From the NCBI GenBank assembly GCA_020216745.1, contig JAIWNQ010000041.1, positions 1-10,000 of the forward strand: a DNA stretch of 10,000 bases, read 5' to 3'. Under the pieces are notes generated by a model. The model saw only the letters and a list, made by a program, of their open reading frames with translations, did not search any database and had not been told where the DNA came from. Origin of the DNA: Candidatus Hydrogenedens sp. Its GTDB lineage: Bacteria; Hydrogenedentota; Hydrogenedentia; Hydrogenedentales; Hydrogenedentaceae. The position numbers and the translations under genes are program-made. Of the stretch, positions 1 through 6,366 are shown one piece after another. Within the stretch, counting starts at the first letter, position 1, and every line of letters begins with the position of its first letter.

Positions 1-2103
1 ATTTAACCCAACGAGTCCGCCTCCATATTCATTACAGGACACATTAGCGTGCGAATAGCATTGATATATAGTACCCTGATTTACGCCTACTAATCCTCCA
101 ATGTAGATAACAGAACTGTTTACTGAACTTTTGGAGTAGGATTTTCGGATACTTCCTTTGTTTGTGCCTGTAATTCCGCCAATATATGAACTGCCAGAAA
201 TATGAGCATCTACATTTGAGAAATATATTGTTGCTCCAGTTTCGTTAAAGGCACAAATTCCACCTGCGTAATCCGTGGAAGAAATAATTTGGGAGTTGTT
301 AGTAATGGAACAATTGCTAATATTGCCTTTGTTTTTCGATACCAAGCCACCAGTGTAGGAGTTACCGTTTATTTGACAGCCTAAGAGGAGTATATTTTCC
401 AAATCTCCTGAATTTTCATTTGCTAATATCGCTGTGCTATCTCCACCAGTTATTCTTGCACCAGAAAAGGTTAGATTTGAAATATTTGCTGATGTATCTA
501 AGTATTTAAATAGGGCTACACCTTGTTCATCAGGTCTATTGATACGCAGATTTGAGATTGTATAATCACTACCATCTAAACTACCACTGAACCAGAATAC
601 ATTGGTTCCGAGAGGTGCAAAACCGTTGCCTTCATTCCATCCATTAGTTTCCGTTGCATCTATATCTGATGTGATTGTATATGTCCAGAATATAGGATAA
701 TCTATATCGTTTCCAATTTTTTGCAAGTCATATATGTTATCAATAAGTATACTTTGGTCAGGTAAAAATTTCACCAATGATGAAATGGAAGAAGTCATAG
801 TCCAGACAATAGGTGTTTCTATTGGTACAATAAAGGCTTTGTTTGTTCCAGAATATAGTTCATATCCCGCAAAGCGGTATCCAGAGTCTGCTACTGGAGT
901 TAATTTAACTACACTCCAGAGGTTATACGGAGAAGTAGGTTGGGCATTTACAATTCCATTTTCGGTATTAATTGTTAATGTTAGTTCTTCTATAGTTGGT
1001 GGAAAAATCTGAAGATAAGGTCTTGTTTTACCGCTATCCTGTGCCCATACTGAGGTATAGTCCCATCCAACGGACTGAAAGATATCTGTAACTAACATCT
1101 GATCTGTGTAGAGTTGCCCTCCACCTGCTGATTGTGTCTGTTGTGTCGCATCAATATCAAAAAATGAAACTTGCACTTTTGAAGGCTCCCCTGCTCCTAC
1201 GAGTCCTCCCACATTACTTTTACCATAAACAAGACCGGCAGACAAACATTCTAAAACACTTGACGAATTACTCCCAATTAATCCGCCTACAGTATCCTTT
1301 CCAAATGTCCAGCAGGTAGAGAAACATTGCGTTACAGTTGAATAAGACAAGGAAGCTGTTACACCTGCAAAACCTCCAACTTGATTTCCATCTCCATATA
1401 CCAAACCTGTTGAACAACACTGTTTAATCTGTGTAGAAGATGAACCTAAGACTCCCCCTATTGTATTTTGTCCTATAATAAAAATATCTTTAATAAAGCA
1501 ATTCTGGAGTGTGCCCTCACTCATAGTCCCTGCAATACCCCCTAAAAAAGCAATTCCATTTACTTTTGAATTTACTATTTTTATATTTTCAATAAGATGC
1601 CTTTCATCATACCCCGATTGATTTGTAGAACCTATCCGTAGAATACTTCCTGCTAAGCATCCAACATTAGTTCCTCCTATTATTTCCGCATTTTCTATTA
1701 TAAGATTTTTAACTTTTCCCACATAAAATTCAGGTGGAGAAGAACCATGAGAAATAATATGTGTAGCAACATATCTAAAAATACCAACATTGCTTTCATT
1801 CGGACGATTTATATACAACCCTGTGATTTTGTGTCCCTGTCCATCAAAAGTTCCGCAAAAAGGTTCCAAATAAGTACCTATAGGTTGAAATCCTGCACCT
1901 CCATTCCAGCCTAATGTGGCGGAAGCGTCTATATCCTGGCTTAATACATAATTGCCATTCCGAGGATAACTCGGGTCATTTCCAATTAATTGGAGTTTAT
2001 CTATAGAATCTATATTTATTGATTGAGCAAAAAGTATGGGACAGAAAATAAAAAGATAAAACGTGCATAATAATTTTACTACAGTATTTTCTAACTTAAT
2101 CAT
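1..2103 (-). CDS. Exported GLUG-motif beta-helix repeat protein with InlB-like domain, C-terminus outside window (partial)
   Basis: An open frame of 701 codons without a stop runs from ATG at 2103-2101 off the left edge. The start is supported by AAGGTG seven bases upstream. Residues 8-26 are a hydrophobic signal peptide, with likely cleavage after LFA before Gln27, so the product is exported. Residues about 31-365 hold repeated GLUG-type motifs (for example NTIGGVLGS, DTVGGLIGS, SNVGGLVGA) and end in the usual closing pattern GWDYTSVW...PYLQ. Residues about 369-450 resemble a divergent InlB B-repeat (GYRFAGYELYSG, then VKFLPDQS). A second GLUG region starts near residue 454 and is still running at the edge (YIGGLVGV, YGGGLVGL). 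GLUG proteins are typically cell-surface or secreted beta-solenoids, often adhesins or very large. The true length and the anchor cannot be seen. No specific ligand can be named. Tandem TATAAT-like -10 candidates lie at 2158-2168 (minus), but no -35 is well spaced. Confidence 0.85.
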   Translation of the reverse strand, partial: MIKLENTVVKLLCTFYLFIFCPILFAQSINIDSIDKLQLIGNDPSYPRNGNYVLSQDIDASATLGWNGGAGFQPIGTYLEPFCGTFDGQGHKITGLYINRPNESNVGIFRYVATHIISHGSSPPEFYVGKVKNLIIENAEIIGGTNVGCLAGSILRIGSTNQSGYDERHLIENIKIVNSKVNGIAFLGGIAGTMSEGTLQNCFIKDIFIIGQNTIGGVLGSSSTQIKQCCSTGLVYGDGNQVGGFAGVTASLSYSTVTQCFSTCWTFGKDTVGGLIGSNSSSVLECLSAGLVYGKSNVGGLVGAGEPSKVQVSFFDIDATQQTQSAGGGQLYTDQMLVTDIFQSVGWDYTSVWAQDSGKTRPYLQIFPPTIEELTLTINTENGIVNAQPTSPYNLWSVVKLTPVADSGYRFAGYELYSGTNKAFIVPIETPIVWTMTSSISSLVKFLPDQSILIDNIYDLQKIGNDIDYPIFWTYTITSDIDATETNGWNEGNGFAPLGTNVFWFSGSLDGSDYTISNLRINRPDEQGVALFKYLDTSANISNLTFSGARITGGDSTAILANENSGDLENILLLGCQINGNSYTGGLVSKNKGNISNCSITNNSQIISSTDYAGGICAFNETGATIYFSNVDAHISGSSYIGGITGTNKGSIRKSYSKSSVNSSVIYIGGLVGVNQGTIYQCYSHANVSCNEYGGGLVGLN

Positions 2104-2190
2104 TCAATGACACCTTATAAAGTTGTTTTTTTAATTAATACAGGATTTATACCTATTATTATATTATATCTATAAAGTATATAATATTGT

Positions 2191-2230
2191 TCAAAAGAAA
2201 AAGAGCGAAACTATCCGGTTTCGCTCTTTT
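2191..2230 (-). terminator. Rho-independent terminator of rplM-rpsI
   Basis: A 13-bp perfect stem pairs 2199-2211 with 2218-2230 around a 6-nt loop at 2212-2217. The core is AAGAGCGAAAC / GTTTCGCTCTT. Read on the minus strand it is followed by a T-rich tail (TTTTTCTTTT), and it begins 25 nt past the rpsI stop. It therefore ends the ribosomal operon before the downstream GLUG gene. It leaves room for a separate promoter for that gene. Confidence 0.92.
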
Positions 2231-2254
2231 ATAATTTCTATATCTAAAAATGGA

Positions 2255-2656
2255 TTAACGTTTTGAGAACTGGAAGCGTTTGCGAGCACCTGGTTTCCCG
2301 TATTTTTTCCGTTCGACTTCTCTTGGGTCACGGGTTAATAAACCGTAATTTCTCAGTGTTGTTCGTAAATTTTCATTTGCTTCTAATAATGCACGAGCAA
2401 TACCATGCCGTAATGCCCCTGCCTGACCTGAAAGACCACCGCCATCACAAAGGGCACGAATATCATACATTCCGTCCATCCCTGTGACGACAAGAGCTTG
2501 TTTTGCTATACGTACCAACACTTCCCGTGCTAAATATTCCTCAATGGGTTTCCCATTAACAGTAAATTTCCCTGTTCCAGGTTTAATTCGGACACGGGCA
2601 ACCGCTCTTTTTCTTCTGCCTGTTGCTACAATTTCTTTTGTTTTTGCGTCTATCAC
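2255..2656 (-). CDS. rpsI: 30S ribosomal protein S9 (uS9)
   Basis: The 133-residue product matches S9 in length and pattern. It has the N-terminal [16 protein letters not shown] motif (here [17 protein letters not shown]), the central [19 protein letters not shown] motif, and the basic tail [16 protein letters not shown]. The C-terminal Lys-Arg of S9 reaches toward the P-site tRNA in the small subunit, and here it is intact. The start is GTG at 2656-2654, preceded by AGGAGG (2673-2668) with an 11-nt spacer, slightly long. No ATG fits. The gene lies 24 nt downstream of rplM on the same strand, the usual bacterial pairing, and should be co-transcribed with it. The terminator follows directly. 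Nothing in the sequence looks degenerate. Confidence 0.97.
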   Translation of the reverse strand: MIDAKTKEIVATGRRKRAVARVRIKPGTGKFTVNGKPIEEYLAREVLVRIAKQALVVTGMDGMYDIRALCDGGGLSGQAGALRHGIARALLEANENLRTTLRNYGLLTRDPREVERKKYGKPGARKRFQFSKR

Positions 2657-2680
2657 GGTTTTTATATCCTCCTATAAAAA

Positions 2681-3115
2681 TTAATCTTTGATTTCCCAAA
2701 CTTCTGGGTTTTGTGCTTGATGTTTATGTTCACTGCCAGCGTAAACTTTTAGATGTTTTACGATTTTTCTTCCTAAACGATTATGTGGAAGCATACCCCA
2801 AACAGCCAATTCCATAGCACGAGTCGGATGACGCTCTATCATTTGACGATACGTCATCTGTTTCAATCCGCCCTTATAACCTGAATGGCGGTAATACATT
2901 TTATCCTCTTCTTTATTTCCAGTAACCACTGCTTTTTCTGCGTTAATAATAATTACATGGTCTCCACAATCCATAAATGGGGTAAAATAAGGTTTATGTT
3001 TTCCGCGAAGAAGTTTTGCAGCCTCTGCCGCAATTCTTCCCAAAACCTTACCTTCGGCATCTATAAGATACCACTTTTTTTTAATTTCGCTTTCTCTTGG
3101 TATATACGTTTTCAC
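2681..3115 (-). CDS. rplM: 50S ribosomal protein L13 (uL13)
   Basis: L13 is an early-assembly protein of the large subunit. The 144-residue product begins [20 protein letters not shown], the normal start of the family. It carries [20 protein letters not shown], the [13 protein letters not shown] motif, [10 protein letters not shown], and [15 protein letters not shown] start it at GTG 3115-3113 because AAGGAG (3128-3123) sits 7 nt upstream and the length then matches E. coli L13 (142). The frame stays open to an upstream ATG at 3175, but the extra 20 residues ([15 protein letters not shown]...) have no family counterpart and no ribosome binding site. It is the first gene of the rplM-rpsI operon. 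The leader is about 70 nt from the predicted promoter. I saw no clear autoregulatory hairpin in it. Confidence 0.97.
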   Translation of the reverse strand: MKTYIPRESEIKKKWYLIDAEGKVLGRIAAEAAKLLRGKHKPYFTPFMDCGDHVIIINAEKAVVTGNKEEDKMYYRHSGYKGGLKQMTYRQMIERHPTRAMELAVWGMLPHNRLGRKIVKHLKVYAGSEHKHQAQNPEVWEIKD

Positions 3116-3190
3116 TTTTGTTCTCCTTTTTTGGAAAAATACAAAAACATAAATCACTTGTTTTTTTCGGAGCAATGTAACGGGAAAAAA

Positions 3191-3220
3191 ATTATATCAT
3201 AAAAAAGATAAGATTATCAA
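3191..3220 (-). promoter_or_regulatory. Sigma70-type promoter of rplM-rpsI
   Basis: On the minus strand TTGATA (3220-3215, one mismatch to TTGACA) is followed after 18 nt by a perfect TATAAT (3196-3191). Transcription should start near 3184, giving a leader of about 70 nt before the rplM GTG. It is the only well-spaced pair seen upstream of rplM. Confidence 0.75.
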
Positions 3221-3470
3221 ATACTCCCCATTTATTCATACTTAAAAATTTTGTTTGATAATTAACGTTAATTTCAATGTAGAAAAAATTTTTTTTATTT
3301 TATTTTTTTAGTTACAATTAAAATTAAATAAAAAATTAAAAATATTGTTTTAAAAATTGTAAAAAATATTTTTAGAAATTGTGGATATTTTTTTTAATTA
3401 AAAAAACAAAAAATGATTTTTTTAGTGAATTCATGTTATTATTAGATAGTATTATAAGATATTATGTTTT
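3221..3470. other. Very AT-rich intergenic spacer, no gene
   Basis: About 250 nt between the divergent rplM promoter and the 6S-like RNA. It consists mostly of A- and T-runs. It contains a 14-bp perfect palindrome, AATTAACGTTAATT, at 3260-3273 and one DnaA-box-like 9-mer (TGTGGATAT, 3380-3388). No open frame with a ribosome binding site was seen. The A/T tracts may bend the DNA, which is inference. Confidence 0.7.
3460..3465 (+). promoter_or_regulatory. Possible -10 element of the 6S-like RNA gene
   Basis: TATTAT lies 5 nt before the first base of the predicted RNA (3471), the right distance for a -10 element. No convincing -35 was found 16-18 nt upstream, so the call is tentative. It rests mainly on the RNA's inferred 5' end. 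Confidence 0.35.
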
Positions 3471-3664
3471 CCTGCGGTGTACGATATGGACCGAGAAACG
3501 TGGTTCCTTAAAACTAATTTTAGGGAGTTCAAAGCCGAGTGCAATATTCGTGTAGCCTACGACATGCCTTCAAAGTGGAAGGAAGCCGGATGACTACCGT
3601 GAGAACACCCACTTTATTGAAATTAGGTTCGCAACGTTTCCAATGGTCCGACGGCACTCGCGGG
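3471..3664 (+). ncRNA. ssrS: 6S RNA-like structured RNA (RNA polymerase regulator)
   Basis: 6S RNA mimics an open promoter and binds the housekeeping sigma-RNA polymerase holoenzyme. This 194-nt stretch is far richer in G and C than its flanks and folds as one long rod. CCTGCG 3471-3476 pairs with CGCGGG 3659-3664, GTG 3477-3479 with CAC 3655-3657, GGACC 3488-3492 with GGTCC 3645-3649, and GAAACG 3495-3500 with CGTTTC 3635-3640. An asymmetric internal bubble follows (3501-3513 opposite 3627-3634). Beyond it CTAATTT 3514-3520 pairs with AAATTAG 3620-3626, and GGGAGTTC 3523-3530 with GAACACCC 3603-3610. A short apical hairpin, CCTTC/GAAGG, lies near 3577-3592. The ends (CTGCGGTGT and GGCACTCGCGGG), the ACACCCAC...GGTTC block and the length are as I recall for the 6S family. 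Other structured RNAs cannot be excluded without a covariance search. A 7-T run follows directly. Confidence 0.68.
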
Positions 3665-3672
3665 ATTTTTTT
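3648..3672 (+). terminator. Probable intrinsic terminator of the 6S-like RNA
   Basis: A local hairpin pairs CCG 3648-3650 plus CG 3652-3653 with CGCGG 3659-3663 around the loop GCACT, with A3651 bulged. It is followed within 2 nt by seven T residues (3666-3672). It is mutually exclusive with the RNA's closing helix, so it would act during transcription and then refold. Confidence 0.5.
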
Positions 3673-3709
3673 AAATTAAATATTTTATTTAAATTTTTTG
3701 AGTTTATTC

Positions 3710-3738
3710 TTGACAATTGATGTGTAATATGATATTAT
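3710..3738 (+). promoter_or_regulatory. Sigma70-type promoter P1 of the pil operon
   Basis: A perfect TTGACA (3710-3715), a 17-nt spacer and TATTAT (3733-3738, one mismatch to TATAAT) form a strong consensus promoter. The predicted start near 3745 gives a leader of about 105 nt to pilM. Its -10 is covered by a perfect inverted repeat. Confidence 0.75.
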
Positions 3739-3749
3739 TAATATCATAT
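3727..3749. promoter_or_regulatory. Candidate operator: 10-bp-arm inverted repeat over the P1 -10
   Basis: ATATGATATT (3727-3736) and AATATCATAT (3740-3749) are perfect inverted copies separated by ATT. The centre is within the -10 of P1. A second, overlapping 12-bp palindrome, TATCATATGATA, occupies 3742-3753. A dimeric repressor bound here would block P1. The regulator is unknown. AT-rich DNA makes palindromes more likely by chance, but 10 perfect pairs on a -10 is notable. Confidence 0.45.
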
Positions 3750-3771
3750 GATAAAATTTGTAAAGAAAAAT

Positions 3772-3800
3772 TTGACTTTTAAGATATGATTAGGTATGAT
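3772..3800 (+). promoter_or_regulatory. Second sigma70-type promoter P2 of the pil operon
   Basis: TTGACT (3772-3777), a 17-nt spacer and TATGAT (3795-3800) lie about 50 nt upstream of pilM. The start would be near 3807, giving a 44-nt leader. An overlapping TATAAT at 3800-3805 has too long a spacer (22 nt). The -10 lies in a degenerate copy of the half-site seen at 3727. Confidence 0.6.
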
Positions 3801-3850
3801 ATAATAATTGACACGATTAAACAAAGTGCTAAAACATAAGGATGTAAAGA

Positions 3851-5056
3851 GTGCAATCTTTTACTCGACCGAAAAAGGTAATTGGTATTGACTTGGGTGC
3901 TCATTCTGTTAAAGCACTTCAAGCATCCAAGTATGGGAAAAAAATATTAGTAGAAGAAGTTGGATACGCTGATATAGATATAGAACTATCAAACATGGAC
4001 CCTGTAAAAGCTCAAGTAAATGCAATACTCACTGCATTAACAGGATTATCCTATAAACAAAGTCTAATTGTAACTGCATTACCAGGAAATACAGCGGTTG
4101 TCCGTTATCCAAAAATTACATTAAAAAGTAATGATACATTAGATCAGGCTGTTCAAAGAGAAGCGTCACAATATATTCCATTTGATTTAAATGAGGTATA
4201 TCTTTCGTGGGATTTAATTTCAGAAGAAAGAAACGAAAAAGGGCATCAAGCTCAAATTCTATTAGTTGCTGCTAAAAAAGAGGCTATTAATAGTCGACTT
4301 AATATATTTCAATCATGTGAAATTCAATGCTCTGTGTTTGACATTGATTCTATTGCTATTCTCAATGCAATAGAACGGAGTAATTTATTACACAAAGAAG
4401 AAACTATTGCTATTTTTGATATCGGTTATTCTTCATCAAGTATTCACTTTGTTCGGGACATGAAATCTGTTTTTATAAGAGACCTTATGTGGGGTGCAAA
4501 AGATATCCTCGATTCCATCATTAAAGAGAAGCATTGTGATAGACGTCAGGCGGAAAAAGAACTAATAGATGCAAGTAAGGAAATTGCACCGAAGGCAGAA
4601 CTTCAAGACGTAGTTGAAGCGGAACCTCATGAAGCAGTTGAAGCCGAAGAAATTCCAGAACCCGTCTCTCCGTTAGCGCCTCTCGATGAAGAACTTGTAT
4701 TAGATGCTACTCCAATTGAAGAGACCACAAGATACAGAGAAAAAACTATTAAAGAAATCATGACTGCCCCTATGAATCGTATGGTTTCTGAGGTTCGCCG
4801 TTCTTTCGATTTCTTTGAACACCAACTCTACGAAAAACCCGTTCAGAGAATTATATTATGTGGTGGGGTTTCATGTTACCCAGTTATTGGAGAAACATTA
4901 GTTGAAGAATTTAATGTCGATACTGTAGAAGTTGTCGAATTAATAACAAAAGAAGTTGCACTGTCAAATTCACCATCTTTAAATATATTTAAGGAACATT
5001 CAGCCAAATTTGCTGTCGCCTTCGGTTTAACAGCACGAGGATTAGCAGAAATATGA
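3851..5056 (+). CDS. pilM: PilM, actin-like type IV pilus assembly ATPase-fold protein
   Basis: PilM is a cytoplasmic actin/FtsA-like protein that docks onto the inner-membrane PilN tail and ties the pilus machine to its cytoplasmic motors. The 401-residue product has the actin-fold nucleotide motifs: phosphate-1 IGIDLGAHSVKAL (about 11-23), phosphate-2 FDIGYSSSSIHF (about 189-200), and an adenosine-type IILCGGVSCYPVIGETL (about 334-350). The family motif QREASQYIPFDLNEVYLSW is also present. The start is GTG at 3851, with AAGGA (3838-3842) 8 nt upstream. Residues about 244-292 are an acidic, proline-containing insert (VVEAEPHEAVEAEEIPEP) where usual PilMs have a short connector. This explains a length above the common 350-380. 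The stop overlaps the pilN start by 4 bp (ATGA), suggesting coupled translation. Two promoters and a candidate operator lie upstream. Confidence 0.95.
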   Translation: MQSFTRPKKVIGIDLGAHSVKALQASKYGKKILVEEVGYADIDIELSNMDPVKAQVNAILTALTGLSYKQSLIVTALPGNTAVVRYPKITLKSNDTLDQAVQREASQYIPFDLNEVYLSWDLISEERNEKGHQAQILLVAAKKEAINSRLNIFQSCEIQCSVFDIDSIAILNAIERSNLLHKEETIAIFDIGYSSSSIHFVRDMKSVFIRDLMWGAKDILDSIIKEKHCDRRQAEKELIDASKEIAPKAELQDVVEAEPHEAVEAEEIPEPVSPLAPLDEELVLDATPIEETTRYREKTIKEIMTAPMNRMVSEVRRSFDFFEHQLYEKPVQRIILCGGVSCYPVIGETLVEEFNVDTVEVVELITKEVALSNSPSLNIFKEHSAKFAVAFGLTARGLAEI

Positions 5057-5775
5057 TAAGAATAAACTTACTTCCAGAAGAATTTCGACCTGTAAAGAAA
5101 TCAATATTACCTTATTTTCTTGCTCTTGTTGTACTTTTTTTAGGAATAATTATTATTTCATTTATATATATATCAATGTATCGCAAAACTGCCATATTAC
5201 TCGCTCAAAAAAATAGTCTCCAAAAGGAATATGATTCTCCCACAGAACTAAAAAATGAGGATGGCGAATTTATTACCTTATCAGGAATTGTAAATGAATA
5301 TAGAAAATTAGACAAGAAAAAACAATTACTTGAAAAAAGAGTTGCTGTTATTCAGGAAATATTAAGCGACCGTATTATCTGGTCTGAAAATCTTTTCCAG
5401 CTTGCGAATTTAACCCCTGAGAACGTTTGGTACGATCGTATACGTGTAACATTTCAAACATTTCGCGAAAAAGTTATAAAGACCGACCCCAAAACGGGCA
5501 AACCTATCCTTGACCCTAAAACAAAAGAACCTCTATCAGAACAAAAAAATGTAAAAAAACCTATTCTTGAGATTACTGGTTATGTTATCAGTGGAGAACA
5601 AGGTGAACGACAAATTTCTCCACTCATAGAAAACACAACAGACCCACAAAAAGCACCCGATTTTGTAAAACAGTTTTCATTATTGCGTCCCAAAATTGAA
5701 GATACTGAATTTAATGGATTTGCTGTTCGTAAATTTACTCTTGAATATTTAATCGAAACAACACCAGGAGTATAG
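5053..5775 (+). CDS. pilN: PilN, inner-membrane pilus alignment protein
   Basis: PilN is a bitopic inner-membrane protein whose cytoplasmic tail binds PilM and whose periplasmic domain dimerises with PilO. The 240-residue product opens with MIRINLLPEE, which carries the conserved INLLP PilM-binding motif. A single transmembrane segment at about residues 18-43 follows. Next come a charged helical or coiled region (about 45-105) and a periplasmic alpha/beta domain containing WYDRIRVTF and ILEITGYVIS. Residues 145-162 form two tandem nine-residue units (DPKTGKPIL, DPKTKEPLS) inserted between two predicted beta-strands, which looks lineage specific. Together with the loop after GYVISGE, this makes the protein longer than the roughly 200 residues usual for PilN. 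The gene starts inside the pilM stop and ends 1 nt before pilO. Confidence 0.93.
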   Translation: MIRINLLPEEFRPVKKSILPYFLALVVLFLGIIIISFIYISMYRKTAILLAQKNSLQKEYDSPTELKNEDGEFITLSGIVNEYRKLDKKKQLLEKRVAVIQEILSDRIIWSENLFQLANLTPENVWYDRIRVTFQTFREKVIKTDPKTGKPILDPKTKEPLSEQKNVKKPILEITGYVISGEQGERQISPLIENTTDPQKAPDFVKQFSLLRPKIEDTEFNGFAVRKFTLEYLIETTPGV

Positions 5776-5776
5776 A

Positions 5777-6364
5777 ATGATAGACCTATTTCGAGGCAAA
5801 ATAACGTTAAAAGACTGGGCGGTATTAGGTATAGCCATTGCCATAGTCATTGGACTGAGTATTGGTGCATATCTCTTTCTATTTATCCCACAACAAAATA
5901 AAATTACTACAATACAAAATGAAATCAAAGATTTAGAAAAGAAAATTAGGGATGCGAAAGAGACAGTCAAAAACTATGACAAATTACAAAATCAAGCCAA
6001 AAAAATGGATAATTTAGTTACCCTGTTTAATGAACGACTGCCCGAAAAGCGAGAAGTCCCGAAACTTATGAAACAATTTGAAAATATGGGAGATAGTTTA
6101 GGATTAAAAACACAACTTACACCGTTACCAACAACGGTTGATGCATCCAAAGAAGTCATCCCTTATCAGGTTGTTGCTAAAGGCTCATTCCATCAAATAG
6201 TGGCATTTATAAATTTATTAGAAAAAGACCAACGATACCTAAAAATTTCCGACCTTGATATTGGACCCGAAAAAGAAGGTATTTGTGAAGCAAAATTTGT
6301 GCTAAGCACATTTCGTTTTGTTGAACAAGAAGATAAAGGAACCCAAGAACAGAAGAAGTCATAA
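5777..6364 (+). CDS. pilO: PilO, inner-membrane pilus alignment protein
   Basis: PilO partners PilN in the periplasmic scaffold that connects the pilus motor platform to the secretin. The 195-residue product has a short cytoplasmic tail and one transmembrane segment at about residues 14-37 (WAVLGIAIAIVIGLSIGAYL). A heptad-like coiled coil follows (about 40-66). The C-terminal ferredoxin-like domain contains LNERLPEKREVPKLMKQFE-type and IPYQVVAKGSFHQIVAFINLLE motifs, the latter the family signature. The length is normal for PilO (about 200). ATG at 5777 is preceded by AGGAG (5766-5770) with a 6-nt spacer and lies 1 nt after the pilN stop. The C-terminus ends in a charged KGTQEQKKS tail. Identification rests on fold, motif and position, all consistent. 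Confidence 0.93.
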   Translation: MIDLFRGKITLKDWAVLGIAIAIVIGLSIGAYLFLFIPQQNKITTIQNEIKDLEKKIRDAKETVKNYDKLQNQAKKMDNLVTLFNERLPEKREVPKLMKQFENMGDSLGLKTQLTPLPTTVDASKEVIPYQVVAKGSFHQIVAFINLLEKDQRYLKISDLDIGPEKEGICEAKFVLSTFRFVEQEDKGTQEQKKS

Positions 6365-6366
6365 AT

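Noticed and set aside
734..1319. Short plus-strand open frames (734-1012 and 1134-1319)
   Set aside because: They are antisense to the continuous GLUG reading frame. They have no ribosome binding site and no recognisable product.
1..2103. CRISPR array, from recurring short sequences
   Set aside because: The repetition is in protein motifs (GGLVG) inside one long coding frame, with no uniform DNA repeat or spacer length.
3116..3175. N-terminal extension of L13 to an upstream ATG
   Set aside because: The extra 20 residues match nothing in L13, and the ribosome binding site sits at the GTG 3115 start.
3274..3470. Replication origin, from extreme AT content and a DnaA-box-like TGTGGATAT at 3380
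   Set aside because: Only one near-match box was found, with no cluster and no dnaA/dnaN neighbours.
3577..3600. Signal recognition particle RNA, suggested by GGAAGGAAGC
   Set aside because: The conserved AGCAGCC side and the flanking helix-8 pairing are absent. The whole 194-nt fold fits 6S RNA better.
3808..3836. Third pilM promoter starting at TTGACA 3808
   Set aside because: There is no -10-like hexamer at 16-18 nt downstream.
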